Below, one piece after another: positions 34,180 to 41,458 of a DNA stretch of 46,591 bases. Source of the stretch: Rhodococcus yunnanensis NBRC 103083. GTDB taxonomy: Bacteria; Actinomycetota; Actinomycetes; Mycobacteriales; Mycobacteriaceae. The stretch is from NCBI RefSeq assembly GCF_001895005.1, contig NZ_BCXH01000029.1:1-46591 (forward strand). The letters run 5' to 3'. The stretch's first letter is position 1. Each line of letters starts with the position of its first letter. Made by a program: the position numbers and the translations under genes. The notes under the pieces are model-generated. The model was given only the letters and a program-made list of their open reading frames with translations. It had not been told where the DNA came from and did no database searches.

Positions 34180-35268
34180 ATGTCCGTCAGCGGTGTCGTC
34201 GGGCCCGGAATACCTGTCGCGCTCGGAATACCTTCGGTGAAGACCACAGGTGACGTGGTGATGGACGACAGACCGGATGTGCCAGGGCTGATCGACCGCT
34301 TCGGCCGAATCGCGAAAGACCTTCGGGTGTCCATCACGGAGAAATGTTCCCTCCGCTGCACGTACTGCATGCCGGAGGCGGGACTGCCCGCTATTGCGAC
34401 ATCCGACCTTCTGAGCCCTACCGAGATCGGCAGGGTCGTCTCCATCGCGGTGGAGCAGCTCGGCGTGGAGGAAGTGCGGTTCACCGGCGGAGAGCCGCTG
34501 ATGCGCGCAGATCTCGCCGAGATTCTCGCCGAGTGCTCACAACGGGTGCCAGGAATTCCGCTTGCGATGACCACCAATGCAGTCGGGTTGGAGCATCGGG
34601 CGGATCGCCTCGCTGCTGCCGGTCTCACCAGGGTCAACGTCTCGCTCGATTCTGTCGACCGCGCACACTTCGCCGAACTGACGCGCCGCGATCGCCTGCC
34701 GTCCGTCCTGGCCGGGATTCGAGCGGCACAACGGGCGGGTCTCACACCGGTCAAGGTCAACGCCGTGCTCATGCCCGAGACGCTGCACGGCGCGGTGGAC
34801 CTCCTCGCGTGGTGCTTGAACGAGGGTGTGGCGCTGCGATTCATCGAGCAGATGCCGCTCGACGCCGATCACGAGTGGGCACGTGCCGACATGCTCGACG
34901 CGCAGCGACTGCTCGAGGTGCTGTCCTCGCGCTTCGATCTGCGCGAGGTCGGACGCTCGGATCCGTCCGCGCCTGCCGAGGAATGGGTCGTCGACGGAAC
35001 CAGCAGCACCGTCGGCATCATCGCGTCCGTCACGAGATCGTTCTGCTCGGACTGCGATCGCACTCGCCTGACGGCAGAGGGCACCGTCAGGTCGTGCCTG
35101 TTCAGCGACGAGGAAACCGATCTGCGCGCCGCGTTGCGCGGGGGAGCGACCGACGACGACATCGCGCAATTGTGGCGCGGCGCAATGTGGAACAAATGGG
35201 CCGGACACGGAATCGATGCCGCTGATTTCGTGCCTCCCGAACGGAGCATGGGAGCAATCGGTGGTTGA
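34180..35268 (+). CDS. moaA: GTP 3',8-cyclase MoaA (radical SAM)
   Basis: A 362-aa enzyme catalysing the first step from GTP toward cyclic pyranopterin. The N-terminal radical-SAM cluster motif is Cys56-x3-Cys60-x2-Cys63 (KCSLRCTYC), the second cluster ligands are in SFCSDCDRTRL and VRSCLF, and the C-terminal Gly-Gly needed for catalysis is present (MGAIGG). ATG 34180 is favoured by the GAAGGTGG sequence upstream; ATG 34261 (MDDRPDV) is an alternative; the frame upstream to 33979 overlaps moeA. The moaD gene overlaps its end by 8 nt. Confidence 0.94.
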   Translation: MSVSGVVGPGIPVALGIPSVKTTGDVVMDDRPDVPGLIDRFGRIAKDLRVSITEKCSLRCTYCMPEAGLPAIATSDLLSPTEIGRVVSIAVEQLGVEEVRFTGGEPLMRADLAEILAECSQRVPGIPLAMTTNAVGLEHRADRLAAAGLTRVNVSLDSVDRAHFAELTRRDRLPSVLAGIRAAQRAGLTPVKVNAVLMPETLHGAVDLLAWCLNEGVALRFIEQMPLDADHEWARADMLDAQRLLEVLSSRFDLREVGRSDPSAPAEEWVVDGTSSTVGIIASVTRSFCSDCDRTRLTAEGTVRSCLFSDEETDLRAALRGGATDDDIAQLWRGAMWNKWAGHGIDAADFVPPERSMGAIGG

Positions 35269-35503
35269 GGTCCGGTACTTTGCGGGCGCGGCGGACGCGT
35301 CGGGATGCACGGCGGAGACGTTCGACCTGCAAGAAGGAAGCGATCTCGCGGCATTGAAGGCCGCGGTACTGCACAGGCACGGCGACGCGCTCGAGGACGT
35401 TCTTCGGGTATCTGCTTTTCTCGTGGGCGAGAATCTCACCCGCGATCTCAGCGCGACGTTCGGCGACAGGGTGGACATCCTGCCGCCGTTCGCCGGCGGA
35501 TAG
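35261..35503 (+). CDS. moaD: Molybdopterin synthase sulfur carrier subunit MoaD
   Basis: An 80-aa ubiquitin-like protein ending in the essential Gly-Gly (PPFAGG), which is converted to a thiocarboxylate and donates sulfur to MoaE. Start GTG 35261 (MVEVRYFAGAADAS) overlaps the end of moaA by 8 nt; a longer start at 35216 would only add moaA-overlapping residues. Confidence 0.92.
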   Translation: MVEVRYFAGAADASGCTAETFDLQEGSDLAALKAAVLHRHGDALEDVLRVSAFLVGENLTRDLSATFGDRVDILPPFAGG

Positions 35504-35519
35504 TGCCGAACGGGGTCGG

Positions 35520-36365
35520 TCAGTTCTCGGTCGTCCACCAGTCGTCGAACGGAGTGACCGGAACGGCGCGTTTGTGTCTGGTGTTCAAGAACATGCGCTC
35601 CAGCGTGTCTGCGACGTCGTCCGGGCTGTCCTTGCCCTCGAGGTAGTCGTCGATCTGGTCGTACGTCACGCCGAGTGCTTCCTCGTCGGGGAGGGCAGGG
35701 CGGTCGTCCTCCAGGTCGGCGGTCGGCACCTTCTTCCAGGTACTCTCCGGGGCGCCGAGTTCGCGGAGAAGTGCCGCGCCCTGTCGCTTGGTGAGTCCGG
35801 TGAGCGGTGTGATGTCCACGCCGCCGTCGCCGAACTTGGTGAAGAAGCCGGTGATCGCCTCGGCGGCATGATCGGTGCCGACGACGACGTATCCGAGTTC
35901 GCCCGCGAGTGCGTATTGAGCGACCATGCGCTCGCGGGCTTTGATGTTGCCCCGCACGAAATCTCGAATGCCCTCGGTACCCAGAGCACGCGCGGTGGCG
36001 ACGGCCGATGCGTCGGCTGCGGCCTTGATGTCGACCGTCACCGTCCGATCCGGATCGATGAACTTCAGCGAGATCACGGCATCGGCCTCGTCGGCCTGGA
36101 TTCCGTACGGAAGTCGGACCGCAAGGAATGCGGCTTCGCCGCCTTCGCTGCGTAGCTCCGAAGCTGCGCGCTGGCAGAGCTTTCCGGTGAGCGTGCTGTC
36201 CTGGCCGCCGCTGATTCCGAGGACGAAGCCCTTCGCAGGCGTCGCGCGTAGGTAGGCCTTGAGGAAGTCGACGCGTCGCGTGATCTCGGCCCTGGGGTCG
36301 ATGGTGGACTGGACCGCCAGTTCGCGCAGGATGCGCGTGCGCAGTTCCGAACGTAGTAGTGCCAT
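35520..36365 (-). CDS. nadE: Ammonia-dependent NAD synthetase
   Basis: A 281-aa single-domain NAD synthetase that amidates deamido-NAD using ammonia. The PP-loop is SGGQDS at 52-57; GTDHAAEAITGFFTKFGDGGVDITPL and TKRQGAALLRELGAP are typical of the E. coli-type enzyme. The N-terminal glutaminase domain found in Mtb NadE (about 680 aa) is absent. It starts at ATG 36365, convergent with moaD. Confidence 0.94.
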   Translation of the reverse strand: MALLRSELRTRILRELAVQSTIDPRAEITRRVDFLKAYLRATPAKGFVLGISGGQDSTLTGKLCQRAASELRSEGGEAAFLAVRLPYGIQADEADAVISLKFIDPDRTVTVDIKAAADASAVATARALGTEGIRDFVRGNIKARERMVAQYALAGELGYVVVGTDHAAEAITGFFTKFGDGGVDITPLTGLTKRQGAALLRELGAPESTWKKVPTADLEDDRPALPDEEALGVTYDQIDDYLEGKDSPDDVADTLERMFLNTRHKRAVPVTPFDDWWTTEN

Positions 36366-36469
36366 CGGGCCATCCTATGTCCGCACTCGGCCGCCCGTGG
36401 CGCGACGTCTGCCGACGGGCCGTGTTTCCGACGCGATGCCCGCTCTCTCCGAAGACCGACCGATGCGTT

Positions 36470-37063
36470 CTACCGAGTAACTCTGCGCACCAAGTCTTCC
36501 CAGGCGTCGGCGAGACGATCCATCGGCATTCCCAGATCGCGGAACTGATGGAGCACCAGGGAGGCCTCCAGCGGCGTCAGTAGGCCGTATGCGAGGAGTT
36601 CGAGGTCGCCCTCGACACCTGCCGCTCGGAGGAGGTTGAGCACGTGCGTGTAGTTGACCATGTGCGCCGGTGCCGAGTATCGAAATTCGAGGGAGTTCTC
36701 CGCTGCCCGCATGACCTCGCCTTGAACCTCGACGATGCTCAGGCGTGCTCGGCCGAATGCGACGAGTCTGTCGATCGGTTCGGCTCCTGGGCCGAGGGGA
36801 GGTGGACCGAACAGAAACCCGCTCTGGAGTTCCTTCTCGGTGTGATCGAGTAGCGCCCGCATCAGGCCCGACCGGCTGCCGAAGCGGCGAAATACTGTGC
36901 CCTTGCCCACACCCGCCTTGGCTGCGAGACCGTCCATGGTGACGGCGTCGGCGCCGATCGTTGCGACCAACTCTGCTGCTGCGTCCAGTAGTAGACGGCG
37001 ATTGCGTGCTGCGTCGCATCGCTCGGTCTCCTCGCCTGCTATCGGGAGCATGAAGTCGGTCAC
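36470..37063 (-). CDS. TetR-family transcriptional regulator
   Basis: A 197-aa repressor-type protein. The N-terminal helix-turn-helix spans about 18-62 (RRLLLDAAAELVATIGADAVTMDGLAAKAGVGKGTVFRRFGSR region) and a helical ligand domain follows (LMRALLDHTEKELQ...). GTG 37063 is chosen because TACAGT lies 7 nt upstream on this strand, consistent with leaderless transcription; ATG 37051 is a possible alternative. It is divergent from the FMN reductase gene, as in Rv3054c-Rv3055, and a palindrome in between is its likely operator. Ligand unknown. Confidence 0.87.
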   Translation of the reverse strand: MTDFMLPIAGEETERCDAARNRRLLLDAAAELVATIGADAVTMDGLAAKAGVGKGTVFRRFGSRSGLMRALLDHTEKELQSGFLFGPPPLGPGAEPIDRLVAFGRARLSIVEVQGEVMRAAENSLEFRYSAPAHMVNYTHVLNLLRAAGVEGDLELLAYGLLTPLEASLVLHQFRDLGMPMDRLADAWEDLVRRVTR

Positions 37064-37070
37064 ATCGGAC

Positions 37071-37076
37071 ACTGTA
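37071..37076 (-). promoter_or_regulatory. -10 element of the TetR gene overlapping GTACCTGTAC
   Basis: TACAGT (minus strand) ends 7 nt before GTG 37063. It overlaps the short palindrome GTACCTGTAC at 37074-37083, a candidate autoregulatory half of the operator region. Confidence 0.4.
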
Positions 37077-37094
37077 CCTGTACGGGAATAGATG

Positions 37095-37123
37095 TGGACC
37101 GCGGTCCGGTTGGGTGGTATGAA
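37095..37123 (+). promoter_or_regulatory. FMN-reductase promoter with perfect palindrome over the -35
   Basis: TGGACC at 37095-37100 and TATGAA at 37118-37123 are 17 nt apart. The palindrome GGACCGCGGTCC (37096-37107) covers the -35, so binding of the adjacent TetR protein there would block transcription. Confidence 0.6.
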
Positions 37124-37169
37124 TTGGGTCGAACACCGGCCACTACCCGAAAACCGAAGGAAGATCGAC

Positions 37170-37742
37170 ATGTCGCAAGCACACGTACTGGTTCTGGTCG
37201 GAAGTCTCCGCGCCGATTCCGTCAACAAGCAGATCGCAGACACAGCGGCCTCGCTCGCTCCCGAGGGTTCGACCGCTCTTGTCTACTCCACCGCTGCACT
37301 CGCCGAGGTTGCGTTCTACAACGAGGACATCGACGTCGACGGAAAGGTTCCGGCTGCGGCTCTCGCACTGCGCGCCGAGGCGGAAAAGGCTACCGCCTTC
37401 CTTCTCGTCACTCCTGAATACAACGGCACCATCCCCGCCGTCCTGAAGAATGCCATCGACTGGCTCTCGCGCCCGTACGGCTCCGGTGCTGTGAGCAGCA
37501 AGCCTGTCGCAGTCATCAGTGCCTCCCCGTCCGGGAACGGCGCCAAGTGGGCACACGACGACGCGCGTAAGGCCGTGGGCATCGCAGGCGGCAAGGTGCT
37601 CAAGGATGTCGAGCTCGCCATCGGCGGAACCATCGACAAGTTCGGTACGGCTCACCCGAGTGAGAACTCCGAGGTGTCTGCGCAGATCTCGTCGGTCGTC
37701 GCCGAGCTCGTGAAGGCTTCGAACGAATTGGTGTCCGCCTGA
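37170..37742 (+). CDS. NADPH-dependent FMN reductase family protein (Rv3054c-like)
   Basis: A 190-aa flavodoxin-fold protein. The FMN phosphate loop is VGSLRADSVNKQIA at about 10-24, the isoalloxazine loop is TPEYNGTIPAVLKNAIDWLSRP, and SASPSGNGAK follows. Such proteins reduce FMN, quinones, azo dyes or nitro compounds with NAD(P)H. ATG 37170 has AAGGAAG upstream; the earlier GTG/ATG-type starts lack support. Probably derepressed when the divergent TetR protein binds its ligand. Confidence 0.88.
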   Translation: MSQAHVLVLVGSLRADSVNKQIADTAASLAPEGSTALVYSTAALAEVAFYNEDIDVDGKVPAAALALRAEAEKATAFLLVTPEYNGTIPAVLKNAIDWLSRPYGSGAVSSKPVAVISASPSGNGAKWAHDDARKAVGIAGGKVLKDVELAIGGTIDKFGTAHPSENSEVSAQISSVVAELVKASNELVSA

Positions 37743-37753
37743 CCCTATCGGTG

Positions 37754-37770
37754 ATGAGTATCGTTTTCAT
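37754..37770. promoter_or_regulatory. Probable Zur box upstream of the zinc-independent L36 gene
   Basis: ATGAGTATCGTTTTCAT is a 17-bp AT-rich imperfect palindrome close to the actinobacterial Zur consensus (TGAxAATxATTxTCA type). It lies directly upstream of the TAGAGT -10 (37772-37777), so bound Zur-Zn would block polymerase. Genes for Cys-free ribosomal proteins are classic Zur targets. Confidence 0.65.
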
Positions 37771-37771
37771 G

Positions 37772-37777
37772 TAGAGT
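37772..37777 (+). promoter_or_regulatory. -10 element of rpmJ
   Basis: TAGAGT ends 6 nt before ATG 37784; no ribosome-binding site is seen, so the mRNA is probably leaderless. Confidence 0.45.
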
Positions 37778-37783
37778 GTTGTC

Positions 37784-37906
37784 ATGAAAGTACGGAACTC
37801 GCTGAAATCGCTGAAGGCCAAGCCGGGTGCGCAAGTGGTGCGACGTCACGGCAAGGTGTTCGTCATCAACAAGAAGGAGCCACGTTTCAAAGCGCGTCAG
37901 CGCTGA
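37784..37906 (+). CDS. rpmJ: 50S ribosomal protein L36, zinc-independent type
   Basis: A 40-aa protein (MKVRNSLKSLKAKPG..., ending PRFKARQR). It aligns in pattern with type B L36 and has none of the Cys residues that bind zinc in the standard L36. Such copies replace zinc-containing L36 in ribosomes when zinc is scarce, freeing zinc. A Zur-box-like palindrome sits in its promoter and a terminator follows, so it is a single-gene unit. Confidence 0.93.
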   Translation: MKVRNSLKSLKAKPGAQVVRRHGKVFVINKKEPRFKARQR

Positions 37907-37923
37907 GATCCAGTTGCTCGGGC

Positions 37924-37959
37924 AAGGGTCCTCGAACCGTGCGGTTCGGGGGCCCTTTC
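37924..37959 (+). terminator. Rho-independent terminator of rpmJ
   Basis: A 16-bp stem (37924-37939 with 37942-37957, two wobble pairs) with a tiny loop begins 17 nt after the stop and is followed by TCTCG after the terminal TT. Confidence 0.8.
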
Positions 37960-38170
37960 TCGTATGTGATCCGACCGAGAACGAAGGGATGAAATGGGTC
38001 GATTTCACCCTCGGTGCGCGGCGTGTCGACTTGCTGTCCGGAGCGTGGCTCACGGGCCTGTCCGGTAAGTCATCGGCGAGCGAGGAGATGTGACGCACGA
38101 CACGCCGGTATGGGCCGAAATTTCTTGGAATCGTAGGACGCTGACCAGCGAATTCCATGGATGTTGTTCG

Positions 38171-38215
38171 CAACATCTCGTGTTGTAGGCATATGTCGGA
38201 CACTAGGTGTAGTGT
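38171..38215. promoter_or_regulatory. Two NrdR-like boxes
   Basis: CAACATCTCGTGTTG (38171-38185) and ACACTAGGTGTAGTGT (38200-38215) are palindromes with centres about 30 bp apart, close to three helical turns. Paired boxes of this form and spacing bind NrdR, the ATP/dATP-sensing repressor of ribonucleotide reductase genes. Confidence 0.75.
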
Positions 38216-38398
38216 CTGAACCGTCGAGAGGCCACAACGCGCGAAGCGGTGAAAACCCGAATCGAGCCCGTGGAAATCCCCTCGAAACCGTCGAGATTCC
38301 GGGTTCGATTCCGGACTCCGACTCGGGTCCTGATCTGGATCCTGGCCGGTGTCTTCGAGCCTCGAATGGTACCTCGGACGGCACACGTCAACGAACAC

Positions 38399-38460
38399 GC
38401 AGTGCAAATCGACATCGCAGTGCATATCGACATCTCGGCGCATATCGACATCTCGGCGAA
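38399..38460 (+). repeat. 18-bp tandem repeat in the nrdH leader, 3.4 copies
   Basis: Units at 38399-38416, 38417-38434, 38435-38452 and partial 38453-38460 share the core ATATCGACATC (one copy AAATCGACATC). It ends 35 nt before the nrdH start. Confidence 0.85.
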
Positions 38461-38494
38461 CCCGCGATTTCGGCCAGGGAGAAGGGACCCCCAC

Positions 38495-38728
38495 ATGAGC
38501 ATCACCGTCTACACCAAGCCCGCCTGCGTACAGTGCAATGCCACCTACCGCGCTCTCGACAAAGAGGGCATCGAATACTCCGTCGTCGACATCTCGCAGG
38601 ATCCCGAAGCACGTGACTTCGTCATGGCGCTCGGGTACCTCCAGGCTCCGGTCGTCGTCGCCGGCGAGGATCACTGGTCGGGATTCCGTCCCGATCGCAT
38701 CAAGTCGCTCACCGCAAACGCTGCTTGA
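38495..38728 (+). CDS. nrdH: Glutaredoxin-like protein NrdH
   Basis: A 77-aa redoxin that passes electrons from thioredoxin reductase to NrdEF. The active site is Cys11-Val-Gln-Cys14 in YTKPACVQCNATYRAL, and WSGFRPDRIKSL is the typical C-terminal motif. ATG 38495 has a GGGAGAAGGGA ribosome-binding site. First gene of nrdHIEF. Confidence 0.96.
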   Translation: MSITVYTKPACVQCNATYRALDKEGIEYSVVDISQDPEARDFVMALGYLQAPVVVAGEDHWSGFRPDRIKSLTANAA

Positions 38729-38748
38729 AGACAGGACGGAGATGAGCT

Positions 38749-39213
38749 GTGACTTCGGCTCTCACTCCACCGTCGACACACCCGCTGGTCTACTTCTCGA
38801 GTGCGTCGGAGAACACGCATAGATTCGTCACCAAGCTGGGGATCCCCGCAACGAGGATTCCCCTGCGTCGCTCGGAGGGCCTCGAAGTAGACCAGCCGTA
38901 TGTGCTGATCCTTCCCACTTACGGTGGCGGAACCACATTCGCGGGACGGGACACGGGGTATGTCCCCAAGCAAGTCATCAAATTCCTCAACGACAAGCAC
39001 AATCGATCACTGATTCGAGCGGTCATCGCAGCGGGCAATACCAATTTCGGTGATTCCTTCTGCTTCGCAGGCGATGTCATTTCACAGAAGTGCGCGGTTC
39101 CGTATCTCTATCGATTCGAACTGATGGGGACTCCCGAAGACGTCGAGAGGGTCCGAGAGGGGCTCGTAGATTTCTGGGAGCGAGAGTCTCGGCGAGCAGC
39201 GCACGCACATTAG
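38749..39213 (+). CDS. nrdI: Ribonucleotide reductase assembly flavodoxin NrdI
   Basis: A 154-aa flavodoxin-like protein that supplies the oxidant for building the manganese-tyrosyl cofactor of NrdF. Motifs: YFSSASENTHRFV (FMN phosphate loop), ILPTYGGG and AAGNTNFGDSFCFAGD. It starts at GTG 38749, 20 nt after nrdH. Confidence 0.96.
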   Translation: MTSALTPPSTHPLVYFSSASENTHRFVTKLGIPATRIPLRRSEGLEVDQPYVLILPTYGGGTTFAGRDTGYVPKQVIKFLNDKHNRSLIRAVIAAGNTNFGDSFCFAGDVISQKCAVPYLYRFELMGTPEDVERVREGLVDFWERESRRAAHAH

Positions 39214-39247
39214 TTACAAGACTCGAAAGAAACTGGAGCGACAAGCC

Positions 39248-41410
39248 GTGGCACCGACCATCACCGAGGTAGCACCCGTCAATTCCGTCCGAGCGGATGG
39301 TGATCTCGACTACCACGCGCTGAACGCGATGCTGAATCTGTACGGTCCCAACGGCGAGATCCAATTCGAGAAGGATCGCGAAGCCGCCAATCAGTACTTC
39401 CTTCAGCATGTCAACCAGAACACCGTGTTCTTTCACGATCTGGACGAGAAGCTGGATTACCTCGTCGAGGAGAACTACTACGAGCCAGAGGTTCTCGACC
39501 AGTACTCCCGTGAGTTCGTCAAGTTCCTCATCAACCACGCGTATTCCAAGAAGTTTCGGTTCCCGACGTTCCTCGGAGCGTTCAAGTACTACACGTCGTA
39601 CACACTCAAGACGTTCGACGGCAAGCGCTACCTCGAGCGATTCGAAGACCGGGTGTGCATGGTCGCGCTCACCCTCGCTGCAGGTGACGAGGCACTGGCA
39701 ACCGACCTGGTCGACGAGATCATCGCAGGGCGCTTCCAGCCGGCGACCCCGACGTTCCTGAACTCGGGAAAGAAGCAGCGCGGCGAGCCGGTGTCCTGCT
39801 TCCTGTTGCGTATCGAGGACAACATGGAGTCCATCGGTCGTTCCATCAACTCCGCTCTGCAGCTGTCCAAGCGCGGTGGCGGTGTTGCCTTGCTGCTCAG
39901 CAACATTCGTGAGGCCGGCGCTCCGATCAAGCGGATCGAGAACCAGTCGTCCGGTGTCATCCCCATCATGAAACTGCTGGAGGACTCGTTCTCCTACGCC
40001 AACCAGCTCGGAGCGCGTCAGGGCGCCGGTGCCGTGTACCTCCATGCGCATCACCCCGACGTCTACAAGTTCCTCGACACCAAGCGCGAGAACGCCGACG
40101 AGAAGATTCGTATCAAGACTCTGTCGCTGGGAATCGTCATCCCGGACATCACGTTCGAGCTGGCGAAGAAGAACGAAGAGATGTACCTGTTCTCGCCGTA
40201 CGACGTCGAGCGCATCTACGGAGTTCCCTTCGCCGACATCAACGTCAGCGAGAAGTACTACGAGATGGTCGACGACAAGCGAATTCGCAAGACCAAGATC
40301 AAGGCGCGCGAATTCTTCCAGACTCTCGCCGAGCTGCAGTTCGAATCCGGCTATCCCTACATCATGTTCGAGGACACCGTGAACCGGGCAAACCCGGTGA
40401 AGGGCAAGATCACTCACTCGAATCTGTGCTCCGAGATTCTTCAGGTCTCGACGCCGTCGGAGTTCAACGACGACCTCTCCTACAGTCATGTGGGCAAGGA
40501 CATCTCCTGCAACCTCGGTTCGCTGAACATCGCCAAGGCCATGGATTCGCCCGACTTCGGCAAGACGATCGCTGTCGCGATCCGCGGTTTGACCGCTGTC
40601 TCCGACCAGACGCACATCTATTCGGTGCCGTCGATCGAGCAGGGCAACAACGACTCTCACGCCATCGGTCTCGGCCAGATGAACCTGCACGGATACCTCG
40701 CCCGCGAGCGCATCCACTACGGGTCGACCGAGGGCATCGATTTCACGAACATCTACTTCTACACAGTGCTGTTCCACGCGCTCCAGGCGTCGAACCAGCT
40801 CGCCAAGGACCGGGGCAGCTACTTCAAAGGATTCCCGGAGTCGAAGTACGCCTCCGGTGAATTCTTCGACAAGTACACCGATCAGGTGTGGGAGCCGAGC
40901 ACGGCACGCGTCGCGTCGCTGTTCACCGAAGCAGACCTGCACATCCCGACGCAGGCCGACTGGACCACGCTGAAAGCATCGGTGCAGCAGCACGGCATCT
41001 ACAACCAGAACCTGCAGGCCGTCCCGCCGACCGGATCGATCTCGTACATCAACAACTCGACGTCCTCGATTCACCCGGTCGCGTCGAAGATCGAAATCCG
41101 CAAGGAAGGCAAGATCGGCCGCGTCTACTACCCGGCGCCGTACCTCGACAACGACAACCTGGAGTACTACCAGGACGCATACGAGATCGGTTACGAGAAG
41201 ATCATCGACACCTACGCTGCTGCGACGCAACACGTAGACCAGGGCCTGTCGCTGACGCTGTTCTTCAAGGACACCGCCACCACACGCGATATCAACAAGG
41301 CTCAGATCTACGCATGGCGCAAGGGCATCAAGACGCTGTACTACATCCGCCTGCGTCAGATGGCGCTGGAGGGGACCGAGGTGGAGGGTTGCGTTTCGTG
41401 CATGCTGTGA
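39248..41410 (+). CDS. nrdE: Class Ib ribonucleoside-diphosphate reductase alpha subunit NrdE
   Basis: A 720-aa catalytic subunit reducing ribonucleoside to deoxyribonucleoside diphosphates. It has family segments RFQPATPTFLNSGKKQRGE, FLLRIEDNMESIGRSIN and SKRGGGVALLLSNIR, the radical-site region CSEILQVSTPS, AVPPTGSISYINNS, and the C-terminal redox pair Cys715-Val-Ser-Cys718. It lacks the N-terminal ATP-cone of class Ia enzymes. It starts at GTG 39248. Confidence 0.97.
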   Translation: MAPTITEVAPVNSVRADGDLDYHALNAMLNLYGPNGEIQFEKDREAANQYFLQHVNQNTVFFHDLDEKLDYLVEENYYEPEVLDQYSREFVKFLINHAYSKKFRFPTFLGAFKYYTSYTLKTFDGKRYLERFEDRVCMVALTLAAGDEALATDLVDEIIAGRFQPATPTFLNSGKKQRGEPVSCFLLRIEDNMESIGRSINSALQLSKRGGGVALLLSNIREAGAPIKRIENQSSGVIPIMKLLEDSFSYANQLGARQGAGAVYLHAHHPDVYKFLDTKRENADEKIRIKTLSLGIVIPDITFELAKKNEEMYLFSPYDVERIYGVPFADINVSEKYYEMVDDKRIRKTKIKAREFFQTLAELQFESGYPYIMFEDTVNRANPVKGKITHSNLCSEILQVSTPSEFNDDLSYSHVGKDISCNLGSLNIAKAMDSPDFGKTIAVAIRGLTAVSDQTHIYSVPSIEQGNNDSHAIGLGQMNLHGYLARERIHYGSTEGIDFTNIYFYTVLFHALQASNQLAKDRGSYFKGFPESKYASGEFFDKYTDQVWEPSTARVASLFTEADLHIPTQADWTTLKASVQQHGIYNQNLQAVPPTGSISYINNSTSSIHPVASKIEIRKEGKIGRVYYPAPYLDNDNLEYYQDAYEIGYEKIIDTYAAATQHVDQGLSLTLFFKDTATTRDINKAQIYAWRKGIKTLYYIRLRQMALEGTEVEGCVSCML

Positions 41411-41458
41411 GCGGCGCTCTCTGATCGACACCCACTCGAACCCATTCAAGGACATCTC

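Larger units (their letters stand above)
37960..38494. other. Long regulatory region and 5' leader of nrdHIEF
   Basis: No separate gene is supported. It contains two NrdR-like boxes at 38171-38215, then about 280 nt of probable leader with small hairpins (CTCGA/TCGAG at 38281-38295, TTCGAGCCTCGAA at 38354-38366) and an 18-bp tandem repeat at 38399-38460. One frame (from GTG 38249) stays open into nrdH. Confidence 0.6.

Noticed and set aside
36366..36469. Possible small gene between nadE and the TetR gene
   Set aside because: Only short frames without ribosome-binding site; nothing recognisable.
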